A stretch of 64,000 nucleotides of DNA from Rathayibacter sp. VKM Ac-2759 (GTDB lineage Bacteria > Actinomycetota > Actinomycetes > Actinomycetales > Microbacteriaceae), in NCBI RefSeq assembly GCF_009834225.1, contig NZ_CP047176.1, positions 806,001 to 870,000 on the forward strand, in the 5' to 3' direction. The first letter of the stretch is position 1; each line of letters starts with the position of its first letter. Below the pieces are notes generated by a model. That model did not search any database. It had not been told where the DNA came from and saw only the letters and a program-made list of their open reading frames with translations. Positions 43,852 through 56,375 of the stretch are shown one piece after another. The position numbers were made by a program, and so were the translations under genes.

Positions 43852-44304
43852 ATGGCTGACATCTTCGCGGTGATCGCGGACGGCACGCGCCGCGACATCC
43901 TCTCGATCCTGCTGGAGCAGCGGGCGGAGGGGGCGGCCGCCGGCGGAGGCATCAGTGTCTCGCGGATCGTCGCGCGGCTCGAGCTCAGCCAGCCGACGGT
44001 CTCCAAGCACCTCAAGGTCCTCCGTGAGGCGGGGCTGGTGAGCGTCCGCGAGAGCGGTCAGCACCGCTACTACGCCCTGCAGTACGCGCCGCTCGAAGAG
44101 GTGGAGGACTGGCTCCTCCCGTTCCTCGCCGCCGACGACGAGGAGCCCGGACTGCTCGACGCGCCGACCGCCGCGAGGGCCGAGTCGCTCGGGCGGGCGC
44201 TCGCCGACCGGACGCACCAGGTCAGCACGGTGGTGCAGGACATCCAGCGCGGCGTCAGTGAGGGGGCCACGAAGGTGGCGGAGGCGCTGCGCATCCGCAA
44301 GTGA
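43852..44304 (+). CDS. ArsR-family winged-helix regulator
   Basis: 150 residues. An ArsR HTH spans about 1-80 (ADGTRRDILSILLE at the N-terminus and LSQPTVSKHLKVLREAGLV as recognition region), with an HRYYAL wing. The C-terminal 60 residues are helical and acidic. No Cys metal-binding motif, so it is not a classical arsenic/cadmium sensor. The ATG at 43852 is six bases after TACCCT (43840-43845), suggesting a leaderless mRNA. Target unknown; divergent from ktrB. Confidence 0.85.
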   Translation: MADIFAVIADGTRRDILSILLEQRAEGAAAGGGISVSRIVARLELSQPTVSKHLKVLREAGLVSVRESGQHRYYALQYAPLEEVEDWLLPFLAADDEEPGLLDAPTAARAESLGRALADRTHQVSTVVQDIQRGVSEGATKVAEALRIRK

Positions 44305-44410
44305 GGGAGCGTCCGCCCCGGTGCCCCGCGTCGTGTAAGCTCGCGGGAGCCAGTTTTTCGTAAGCGGCCGTCCGTCGGGCGGTCGGCCCCCTGAACGTTG
44401 TGAGGTCTTC

Positions 44411-44509
44411 GTGGGTTCTGTCATCAAGAAGCGTCGCAAGCGTATGGCGAAGAAGAAGCACCGCAAGCTGCTTCGCAAGACTCGTCACCAGCGTCGCAAC
44501 AAGAAGTAG
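44411..44509 (+). CDS. Small basic ribosomal protein bS22 (AURKAIP1/COX24 type)
   Basis: Only 32 codons (GTG at 44411, TAG at 44507). Reads MGSVIKKRRKRMAKKKHRK then LLRKTRHQRRNKK, nearly the same as the tiny actinobacterial 30S protein bS22 described from mycobacteria, formerly listed as an AURKAIP1/COX24-domain protein. More than half of the residues are Lys/Arg. GAGG lies just upstream. A TAAGCT box at 44336 may be its -10. Followed by a good hairpin at 44530. Easily missed because of its size and GTG start. Confidence 0.93.
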   Translation: MGSVIKKRRKRMAKKKHRKLLRKTRHQRRNKK

Positions 44510-44529
44510 GCACGCGCCTCTTCCCACTC

Positions 44530-44561
44530 GAGCGTCCGCCCCGTCACGGGGTAGGGCGCTC
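44530..44561 (+). terminator. Terminator after bS22
   Basis: GAGCG..CC (from 44530) pairs with GG-GCGCTC (to 44561), with an inner CCCC/GGGG stem. Confidence 0.55.
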
Positions 44562-44654
44562 GTCTGCGTTAAGGCCTCCGATCCGCGCGGGGGATCCGAA
44601 CGTGCGCCCCGCGCCCGCCTCCGGCCGCCTCGGCGCTCCCTCTACACTGGCCCG

Positions 44655-44924
44655 ATGGCGGACGTGCAGCTGACTCTCGTGGGGAAGCCGGGCTGCCATC
44701 TCTGCGACGACGCCCGCACCGTGATCGACGGGGTCCTCGCCGGCCTCGAGGGCGAACCGGCGGCGCCGGTGGTCGTGCTGTCGGAGCTGTCGATCCTCGA
44801 CGACCCCGAGCTGCACGAGCAGTACGTCGAGGAGATCCCCGTCCTCCTGATCGACGGGCGCGTCCACACCTACTGGCGGGTCGACCCGGACCGCCTCCGC
44901 CGAGCCCTCCTGGAGCACGCATGA
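44655..44924 (+). CDS. Glutaredoxin-like thiol-disulfide protein
   Basis: 89 residues, thioredoxin fold, with a CHLC active site (Cys14, Cys17) and a cis-Pro segment EEIPVLLIDG. This DUF836/glutaredoxin-2-like group is widespread in actinobacteria, where it may act with mycothiol; the partner is unknown. The ATG at 44655 lies six bases after TACACT (44643-44648), so leaderless transcription is likely. Its TGA overlaps the ATG of the Dabb gene (ATGA). Confidence 0.88.
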   Translation: MADVQLTLVGKPGCHLCDDARTVIDGVLAGLEGEPAAPVVVLSELSILDDPELHEQYVEEIPVLLIDGRVHTYWRVDPDRLRRALLEHA

Positions 44925-45223
44925 CCATCCGGCACGTCGTCGCCTGGAAGCTGAACGCCGTCGATCCGGTGCAGCGCTCCGAGCACACCGAGCAGATCTC
45001 GGACGCCCTGCGCAGCCTCCTGCCGATCATCCCCGAGATCGAGTCGATGACCATCGGCAAGAACGCGATGTTCCCGAAGGACAACTTCGACATGGTGCTG
45101 GTCGCCGACTACGCGGACGCCGACGCGCTGAACGCCTACGTCGAGCACCCCGATCACCGGAGGGTCGCCGGCTTCATCCGGCCGCTCGTGCGCGAGCGCG
45201 CCTGCGTCGACTTCGAGGTCTGA
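44921..45223 (+). CDS. Dabb-family stress-responsive A/B barrel protein
   Basis: 100 residues forming a dimeric alpha/beta barrel: starts IRHVVAWKL, with NFDMVLVADYADADALNAY and HPDHRRVAGFIRPL, all typical of the Dabb family. Biochemical role unclear; relatives range from plant stress proteins to polyketide cyclases. Translationally coupled to the glutaredoxin-like gene. A CCCCC/GGGGG hairpin at 45321-45336 about 100 bases downstream may terminate the pair. Confidence 0.85.
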   Translation: MTIRHVVAWKLNAVDPVQRSEHTEQISDALRSLLPIIPEIESMTIGKNAMFPKDNFDMVLVADYADADALNAYVEHPDHRRVAGFIRPLVRERACVDFEV

Positions 45224-45347
45224 GTTCTCGGCACGGCCTCCGGCCGTCGCGCACTCCGGTACGGGGTGCGGCCGTCACGTGCGTGCTGCGGTGCTCGGCC
45301 GTGATCCGAATGTTGTAGAGCCCCCTCGCATGGGGGACTGGATTTCC

Positions 45348-45376
45348 TTCGACCTCTGGTTGAACCCGCATAGTCT
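45348..45376 (+). promoter_or_regulatory. Promoter of the Pro-rich surface protein
   Basis: TTCGAC (45348-45353) and TAGTCT (45371-45376) with a 17-base spacer, one of the better sigma-70-type promoters in the window, 67 bases before the ATG at 45443. Confidence 0.6.
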
Positions 45377-45442
45377 CTTCAGGGGGAGGACCGCTCCCCG
45401 TCTCCGGGGTGCACGCCGCACCCCGACGGGGGAGGAACATCC

Positions 45443-46939
45443 ATGTCACGTCAGCGTCGCCGTACCGGGGCCTCCGCCGTCGCCCTCGCGGTCCTCGTCG
45501 CCACTCTCGCGCTGCCCGCCGCGGCGCAGGCCACCGAGATCGTGCCGACCGACCCGGCGACGTCCGTCGTGACCGAGCCCGAGGTGCCCTCGATCCCGGA
45601 GGCGCCGGCCGAGCCGGAGGTGCCGCCGCTCCCCGAGGTGCCCGCCGAGCCGACGACCGAGCCCGTGCCGGAGGTGCCCGGGGTTCCCGAGGCACCGGCG
45701 CCCGAGCCGGAGCCCGAGGTGCCCGGCGTTCCCGAGGTGCCCTCGCAGCCCGAGCAGCCCAGCGAGCCGAGCGAGCCCCAGCAGCCGTCCCAGCCTCAGC
45801 AGCCGTCCCAGCCGCAGCAGCCCTCCCAGCCGCAGCAGCCGAGTCAGCCTCAGCAGCCCGTGCAGACGGCTCGGCCCTCCAGCGGGACGGGCGGCGGCAC
45901 CACGGGCGGCAACGGCGGATCGACCGGCGGCACCTCGACCACCGAGGCGGGCTCCGCACCGCCCCGCGCCTCGGCCCCCGGGCGCACCCTCCTCTCGACC
46001 TCCTCCGCCGACCCGGCCGCGGCCCCCGCGCCGGCTGCCGAGGGGCAGCCCGCCGCCGAGGCGAGCACCCCCGCCGTCTCCGTCTACCTGACGCGCGACG
46101 CCGGCGTCGACCCCGGCGCGCTCACCGTCGACCTCGCGCGCTTCTACGGGGTGGGCGTCGCCTACGCCGGCTTCCAGCGCGAGGAGGTCGCCACCGCCGT
46201 ACTCCGCGCCCCCGCCGGCACCGAGACGGCGCTCACCGTCGCCCGCGAGGACGGCGCGGCCTTCAGCACCGGCTCGGCCACCGTGCCGACGGCGGCGCTC
46301 GCCGCGATCGGCAGCTACACGGTGACGACGACGGGCGACCGCGGCTCGAGCGCGACGACCACGTTCGCGCTGGTGTCCTCCTCCGGCCCCGGCGTGCTCG
46401 TCGAGCCGCGCCAGCTCAGCGGTGAGCAGGCGGAGGCCCCCCGCGGCGCCGTCTGGGGCTTCGGCCCGGTCGAGAGCGTCACCGTCGCCGCCTTCACCAC
46501 GGCGGGCAAGCGGGCCGACCTCACCGCCGGCGACCTCGCGGTGCGGGTGGACGCCCTCGGCTGGTCCGACCTCGCGCTCGGCGACTCCGTCGTGGAGGAC
46601 CCCACCGCCGAGCTCTACTGCATCGTCGCGGTCGGCTCGGTCTCGGGCCGCACGGCCGCCGTGACCGTCGCGTACCCCGAGGGGTCCTCGGCGGCGGAGG
46701 TCCCGGAGGCGTCGCAGGTCTGCGGCATCGCCATCACCGCTGCCAAGACCGGCCTGACGTCGGTGCCCAGCACGGAGGGGACCGGCGGCCTCTCGGCGGG
46801 CGTCGGCCTCACCATCGGTGCGGGAGTGCTCGTCGCCGCCCTCGTCGCCGGCCTCGTGACCGCCGTCGTGCTGCGCCGACGCCGCGAGAACGACGACCTC
46901 CTCATCGGCGGCCCGCTGCCGCACCCGACGGAGGAGTAG
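45443..46939 (+). CDS. Secreted, membrane-anchored Pro-rich cell-wall protein
   Basis: 498 residues. Signal peptide at 1-30 (LAVLVATLALPAAAQA), then a long Pro/Glu/Val region (about 32-110, EVP/PEVP repeats) and QPQQPS repeats (about 113-140), a Gly/Thr linker, a globular beta-rich domain (about 195-440) with one Cys pair, a membrane helix (about 455-478) and an RRRRENDD cytoplasmic end. The layout is of a wall-spanning protein whose Pro-rich stalk crosses the peptidoglycan. No LPXTG motif. I do not recognise the globular domain. ATG with GGGAGG seven bases upstream. Confidence 0.8.
   Translation: MSRQRRRTGASAVALAVLVATLALPAAAQATEIVPTDPATSVVTEPEVPSIPEAPAEPEVPPLPEVPAEPTTEPVPEVPGVPEAPAPEPEPEVPGVPEVPSQPEQPSEPSEPQQPSQPQQPSQPQQPSQPQQPSQPQQPVQTARPSSGTGGGTTGGNGGSTGGTSTTEAGSAPPRASAPGRTLLSTSSADPAAAPAPAAEGQPAAEASTPAVSVYLTRDAGVDPGALTVDLARFYGVGVAYAGFQREEVATAVLRAPAGTETALTVAREDGAAFSTGSATVPTAALAAIGSYTVTTTGDRGSSATTTFALVSSSGPGVLVEPRQLSGEQAEAPRGAVWGFGPVESVTVAAFTTAGKRADLTAGDLAVRVDALGWSDLALGDSVVEDPTAELYCIVAVGSVSGRTAAVTVAYPEGSSAAEVPEASQVCGIAITAAKTGLTSVPSTEGTGGLSAGVGLTIGAGVLVAALVAGLVTAVVLRRRRENDDLLIGGPLPHPTEE
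45779..45859 (+). repeat. 18-base tandem repeat coding QPQQPS
   Basis: About 4.5 copies of an 18-base unit (CAGCAGCCGTCCCAGCCT type) with few substitutions, coding the Gln-Pro stalk of the surface protein. Copy number may vary between strains. Confidence 0.85.
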
Positions 46940-46984
46940 GGCGCCACCGCCCTCGCCTGAGGGCCGCGCCGCAGTCCTCGACTC

Positions 46985-51912
<4,928 letters not shown>

Positions 51913-51916
<4 letters not shown>

Positions 51917-53247
51917 GCCGATGCCTTCCTGATGCTGAGGCCCTTGTTCTCGAAGACCGTGATGATCTGGTCCTCGGCCTGGGCGACGGCGTCGACGAGC
52001 GAGAGCCCCGACGCCTTCTTGCGGAAGCCGTCGCTGAGGATGTTGAACGACTGCTGCGTCACCGGCCACCACGACCAGTCGGGGTTCTGCTCCTCGGAGG
52101 CCGGTACGAGGACGTCCTCGTAGTAGTTCTCGCCGCTGAAGAACTCGCTCGGCTGCTGCCGGGTGGTGCCGATCTCGCCGACGGCGGGCGACCAGCCGAT
52201 ACCGCTGTTGGCGATCATCGCGTCGATCCCCTCCTGGGAGGTGGTCATCCAGACCGCGAACTCGAGGGCCTCCTGCGGGTGCTGGCTGCTCGCGAAGACC
52301 GCCGCCGTCGAGCCGCCGAGGAAGCTCGAGCCGTAGCCCGTGTCCCCCCAGGTGGGCATCGGCGCCACCCGCCACTTGCCGCTCCCTCCGCTCACGCCCT
52401 GGATGAGGGCGTCGCCCCAGCTGCCCGTGGTGCAGGAGGCGATGCCCCCGCTGGCGGCCGCCGCGAACCACGCGGGGGAGTAGGCGCCGTAGCCGGTCTG
52501 CACGAGGTCCTGGTCGATGGCGATGTCGAAGAACTGCGCGACCCGCGTCGTCGCGTCGTCGGTCATGTCGATGACCCAGCCGTCCTCCTCCGCCCGCAGC
52601 CACTGCGCACCGGCCTGCGTCGCGAAGGCGGCGAAGACGGAGGCGTCGGCGAGCGGGAAGCAGTCGATGTAGGAGTCGACGCCGCGCAGCTCGGTCGCGA
52701 CCGCGGCCCACTCGTCCCAGGTCGCGGGGGCCGCCGCGCCGACCCTGTCGAGGATCTCGGGCTGGTAGAAGAACGCCATGGGGCCGCTGTCCTGCGGGAT
52801 CCCGTAGACGCCTCCGGTGTAGCTGACCTGTCCCCAGAGGGTGGGGTCGTAGCGGTCGGCGTACTGCTCGGCGCCGTAGCGGTTGAGGTCGACGAGCCCG
52901 TTGACGAGCATGAACTCGGGGAGCGAGCGCATCTCGACCTGGCCGATGTCGGGCCCGCCGCCGGCCGCGAGAGCCGAGTAGAGCTTCTGGTAGCCGCCCG
53001 CGTTGCCGCCGGGGATCCAGACCGCGTCGACCTGCACGTTCGGGTTCGAGGCGTTCCAGACGTCGCAGACCTTCTGCAGGTCCTTGAGCCAGGCCCAGTA
53101 CTGGAGGCGGATCGGCCCGGTGGCCGCCGGGATGGCCGCGCCGCTGTTGACCGAGACGGTGCCGGGGGTGGCGCAGGCGGTGAGCCCGCCGAGTGCCGCG
53201 GTGCCGAGTCCGGCGGCGATGAGCTGTCTGCGTGTGAACGGTGTCAC
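51913..53247 (-). CDS. Extracellular sugar-binding lipoprotein
   Basis: 444-residue family 1 solute-binding protein. The N-terminus FTRRQLIAAGLGTAALGGLTAC combines a twin-arginine pair with a lipobox (split here: Arg6-Arg7, Cys25), so it is probably a Tat-exported lipoprotein. The mature protein has the two-lobed maltose-binding fold (RLQYWAWL near the start, PTWGDTGYGSSFLGGSTAAV later, hinge Trp residues). GTG start at 53247. First gene of the galactoside operon; a possible operator lies at 53317-53332. The substrate is inferred from the neighbouring beta-galactosidase. Confidence 0.92.
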
Positions 53248-53316
53248 TGTCCCTCACTTCATCGTGGTGGAAGTCCGGGCCTCGTTGCCGCGGATGCTCG
53301 GGACGCTATCACAATG

Positions 53317-53332
53317 TCGAGTAGGTGCTCGA
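53317..53332. promoter_or_regulatory. Candidate operator between sugar operon and TetR gene
   Basis: Palindrome TCGAG - TAGGTG - CTCGA in the 164-base divergent gap, about 70 bases before the solute-binding gene. TACGCT (53376-53381) is a possible -10 for the TetR gene. TetR repressors usually bind such sites next to their own gene. Confidence 0.45.
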
Positions 53333-53411
53333 AATTCGATCCGCATCCCCTCGTTCCCGGGGGCCGAGCGCGCGCTACGCTGAGCGATCCGACCAGGCAC
53401 GAGGAGCAGTG

Positions 53412-54026
53412 ATGACGGAGGCGGTCCCCACCCGCAGTGCGCGCCGCGGCCCCTACGCCAAGTCGGCCGAGCGCCGGCGCAGCATCATCGAGGCGGCGCA
53501 CGCGGTCTTCGCGGCGCGCGGCTACGCCCGCGGCTCGCTGCAGGACGTCGCCGACCGCGTCGGGCTCAGCCAGACCAGCCTGCTGCACTACTTCCCGACC
53601 AAGAACGAGCTGCTGCTCGCCGTGCTGCAGCACCGCGACCTGATCACGGGCGACGGCTCGTCGCCGCCGGATCCCGAGGAGGGTCTCGTCGCCGGCATCC
53701 TGCGCCAGACCCGCTACAACGAGACGGCGCCCGGGGTCATCGAGCTGTACGCCGTGCTGTGCGGCGAGTCGACGACCGACGAGCATCCGGGGCGCGACTT
53801 CTTCGCCCAGCGCTTCCTGCGCCTGCGCAGCGAGTACACCGGCGAGCTCCGGCTGCTTCGCGACGCCGGCCGGCTCCGCGAGGGCGCGGACCCCGAGCGG
53901 GTCGCGGCGTCGATCATCGCGCTGTGGGACGGCATCCAGCTGCAGTGGCTGCTCGACCACGACGCGGTCGACATGGTGGCGTGCCTGGCCGACTACCTCG
54001 ACCTGGTGATCCTGCCCGCGCCCTAG
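53412..54026 (+). CDS. TetR-family transcriptional regulator
   Basis: 204 residues. TetR_N HTH at about 18-65 (RRSIIEAAHAVFAARGYARG and DVADRVGLSQTSLLHYFPTK, quoted as separate helices), then an all-helical ligand-binding domain. From its position divergent from the galactoside operon it probably represses transport and hydrolysis genes until a sugar ligand binds. TetR proteins controlling sugar operons in this family of organisms are not rare. ATG at 53412 with GAGGAG upstream. Confidence 0.88.
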   Translation: MTEAVPTRSARRGPYAKSAERRRSIIEAAHAVFAARGYARGSLQDVADRVGLSQTSLLHYFPTKNELLLAVLQHRDLITGDGSSPPDPEEGLVAGILRQTRYNETAPGVIELYAVLCGESTTDEHPGRDFFAQRFLRLRSEYTGELRLLRDAGRLREGADPERVAASIIALWDGIQLQWLLDHDAVDMVACLADYLDLVILPAP

Positions 54027-54035
54027 GCTCGGCGC

Positions 54036-54389
54036 ATGACCACCACCCTGCAGGACTCCAGCTGGATCTGGCTCGCACTCGCGATCGTCACCGCCGGCCT
54101 CGCCGAGCAGAAGGGCCGCTCGCGCTGGCGCTGGTTCGTCATCGCGCTGTTCCTGGGCCCGCTCGCGACCGCGCTCGTCGTGATGTGGCCGAGACCGCAG
54201 GCCGGAGTGGTGACCGACATCCGCTGGAACTTCGCCGTCGGCGCGGGGCTCGCCGCGCTGGCGCTGGTGCTCTTCGCCGCGGCGTCGGGCCTCTGGCTCC
54301 TCCTGATCCCGGCCGTCGTCCTCGCATCCGTCACCGGCGTACTGACGTGGTTGAGCCGGCGGGTGCCGTTCGAGAGCCTCCCGCGCTGA
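54036..54389 (+). CDS. Small membrane protein (117 aa)
   Basis: Four hydrophobic segments (about 8-22, 33-49, 65-82 and 84-105), a charged loop KGRSRWRW between the first two, no recognisable domain. The ATG at 54036 lies six bases after TAGGCT (54024-54029), whose TAG is the stop of the TetR gene, so it may have its own leaderless mRNA. Followed by a giant bidirectional hairpin. Function unknown. Confidence 0.7.
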   Translation: MTTTLQDSSWIWLALAIVTAGLAEQKGRSRWRWFVIALFLGPLATALVVMWPRPQAGVVTDIRWNFAVGAGLAALALVLFAAASGLWLLLIPAVVLASVTGVLTWLSRRVPFESLPR

Positions 54390-54391
54390 CG

Positions 54392-54459
54392 CGAGGGAAC
54401 CCCGGACCGTCGAGGGAGCCGCCAGGTGCTGGCGGTCTCGATGGTCCGGGGTTCCCTCG
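54392..54459. terminator. Giant bidirectional terminator hairpin
   Basis: Perfect 17-base arms at 54392-54408 and 54443-54459 (CGAGGGAACCCCGGACC and its complement). A G-T wobble, TCGAG/CTCGA and an inner CCGCCAG-GTG-CTGGCGG continue the pairing, so almost all 68 bases form one hairpin. It lies between the convergent small membrane protein and aspS genes. Confidence 0.8.
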
Positions 54460-54468
54460 GTGCGGCGG

Positions 54469-55824
54469 CTAGGGCAGGAGGCGCGTCGGACCGCGGAACA
54501 GGTAGGTGACCTCGCGGAGGTTGGCCTGCTGCAGCATCAGCATGACGACGCGGGACAGGCCCATGCCGAAGCCTCCGTGCGGCGGGACGCCGTAGCGGAA
54601 GAAGTCGAGGTAGAAGCCGAGCTCCTCGGGGTCGAGGCCCTTGTCGCGCGCCTGCTCGGTGAGCACGTCGATGCGGTGCTCGCGCTGGGCGCCGGTCGAG
54701 ATCTCGACTCCGTTGTAGATGAGGTCGTAGCTGTTGGTGATCGTCCCGTCGCCCTCGCGGCGCATGTGGTAGAACGGCCGGATGCTGGAGGCGTAGTCGG
54801 TCAGGAACACGAAGTCGTGGCCGAACTCCTCCTTCACGTACGCCGCGATGCGGCGCTCGCCCTCGGGGTCCATGTCGTCGTCGGCGCGGGGCACCTCGTA
54901 GCCGCGCTCCGCGACGATGCGCTTGGCCTCGGCCAGCGGGATGCGCGGGAACGGCGTGGTCGGCACGGTGAGGTCGATGTCGAAGAGCGCCTTCACCTCG
55001 GCGCCGTGCTTGGCGACCACGGCGGTGAGACCGGCGACCATCAGCTGCTCGTGCAGCTCCATGACGTCCTCGTGGGAGTCGATCCACGAGACCTCGGAGT
55101 CGACGCTGGTGAACTCGGTCGCGTGCCGCGAGGTGAAGCTCGGGTCGGCGCGGAAGGCCGGCCCGACCTCGAAGACCTTGCCGAAGCCGGCGGGCTGGGC
55201 CATCTGCTTGAAGAACTGGGGGCTCTGCGCGAGGTAGGCCTTGGTCTCGAAGTACTCGACCTCGAAGAGCTCGGCGCGCGACTCCGAGGCGCTCGCCATC
55301 AGCTTCGGGGTGTGGATCTCGATGAAGTCGTTCTCGATCCAGTAGGTGCGCAGGGCGTGCTCGAACGTGGTCTGCACGCGGGCGATCAGGTTCTGCTCGG
55401 GGCGGCGCAGGTCGAGGAAGCGCCAGTCCATGCGCTTGTCGATGCCGGAGTCGGCGGCGATGGGCGCCTCCGGGATCGACTCGGACACGATCCCGAGCGT
55501 CTCGAGCTTGACCTCGATGCCGCCGAGCTTCACGCGCTCGTCGTGCTTGAGCGCGCCGGTCACGGTGATGAAGGAGCCCTGCGCGAGACCGGAGATCGCC
55601 TCGGTGATCGCGAGCTTCGCGGCGGAGGCCTCGTCGCCCTCGACGGCCTCGCGGACCGCGGGGTTCACGAGCTGCACGGCGCCCGACTCGTCGCGGAGGA
55701 CGACGAACTGCACCTTCTTCTGATCGCGCACCGTCTCGACCCAGCCGGAGACGCGCACCGGCCCGTCTTCGAGGGCGGCGAGCTTCTTGACGGTGGTTCG
55801 GGGGAGGCGGGTCGCGTCGGTCAC
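54469..55824 (-). CDS. aspS: Aspartyl-tRNA synthetase, archaeal/eukaryotic type
   Basis: 451-residue class II synthetase. N-terminal OB fold (about 20-120, VSGWVETVRDQKKVQFVVLRD region), then the catalytic core with motif 2 (FRADPSFTSRHATEF) and motif 3 (GFGMGLSRVVM). It lacks the bacterial GAD insertion and is about 140 residues shorter than ordinary bacterial AspRS, so it belongs to the archaeal-type group. Many such enzymes are non-discriminating and also charge tRNA-Asn. Whether a standard bacterial AspRS exists elsewhere in the genome is unknown. Start ATG at 55824. Confidence 0.93.
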   Translation of the reverse strand: MTDATRLPRTTVKKLAALEDGPVRVSGWVETVRDQKKVQFVVLRDESGAVQLVNPAVREAVEGDEASAAKLAITEAISGLAQGSFITVTGALKHDERVKLGGIEVKLETLGIVSESIPEAPIAADSGIDKRMDWRFLDLRRPEQNLIARVQTTFEHALRTYWIENDFIEIHTPKLMASASESRAELFEVEYFETKAYLAQSPQFFKQMAQPAGFGKVFEVGPAFRADPSFTSRHATEFTSVDSEVSWIDSHEDVMELHEQLMVAGLTAVVAKHGAEVKALFDIDLTVPTTPFPRIPLAEAKRIVAERGYEVPRADDDMDPEGERRIAAYVKEEFGHDFVFLTDYASSIRPFYHMRREGDGTITNSYDLIYNGVEISTGAQREHRIDVLTEQARDKGLDPEELGFYLDFFRYGVPPHGGFGMGLSRVVMLMLQQANLREVTYLFRGPTRLLP

Positions 55825-56375
55825 GGTAGGGGAGTCTACTCGCGAGGGGTCGGCGGGCGTTCGGCTCGAATGAGGAGGACTCGACCGTCTCCGAGCCGGA
55901 ACCGTGTTCCGTCGCTTCCGGGCCGTGGCTTCTGCGCTTGGCTCAGCAGGAAGTCGAGGCAGGGTCGAGACCCTCTACTCGATCTGTCTTGCCGCTCGTG
56001 TTCGGCAGTGGTGTCCTGCAGCGCAGACTCTCCCTCTTCGCAGGATCGGTGACTGTCGCCGAGGTCGTCGGCGTAGATGCGGGGATGTGCCGTCCAAGCG
56101 GCTGAGACTGCCGGTTCCCGGGTGATGAAAGAACTGGTCTGCTTCGAGGGCGCCTCAGGGTAGGAGAAGCGCTGATGCGTCCCGGAGTGGCGGAGAGGCG
56201 ACCGAGTCGACGATCGATACTCGGTTCGGACTCGCGAGACGGGAGAACGCGTATCGGCTTGCCGTGCCTCGGTAGGACTATGTCATCCGCTTAGCGACAT
56301 GACATAGCGCTCCTGCGCCGATAGCCTTCGGGGCAAGGTCGGGCATAGGGTCACGGCGAGGTTGGAGACCGTGTA
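55825..56375. other. 551-base gene-free region of lower GC content
   Basis: No convincing gene on either strand. GC content falls noticeably from about 55,880 onward. It contains an inverted repeat CTATGTCAT (56278-56286) / ATGACATAG (56299-56307) about 70 bases before the next start. It probably is the 5' edge of the acquired segment carrying the CWB2 protein. Confidence 0.5.

Noticed and set aside
56180..56250. tRNA-Ser-like stretch (GGAGTGGCGGAGAGGC...)
   Set aside because: The first lines resemble a Ser tRNA acceptor/D-arm, but no anticodon or T-arm with TTCGAAT follows and the acceptor ends do not pair.
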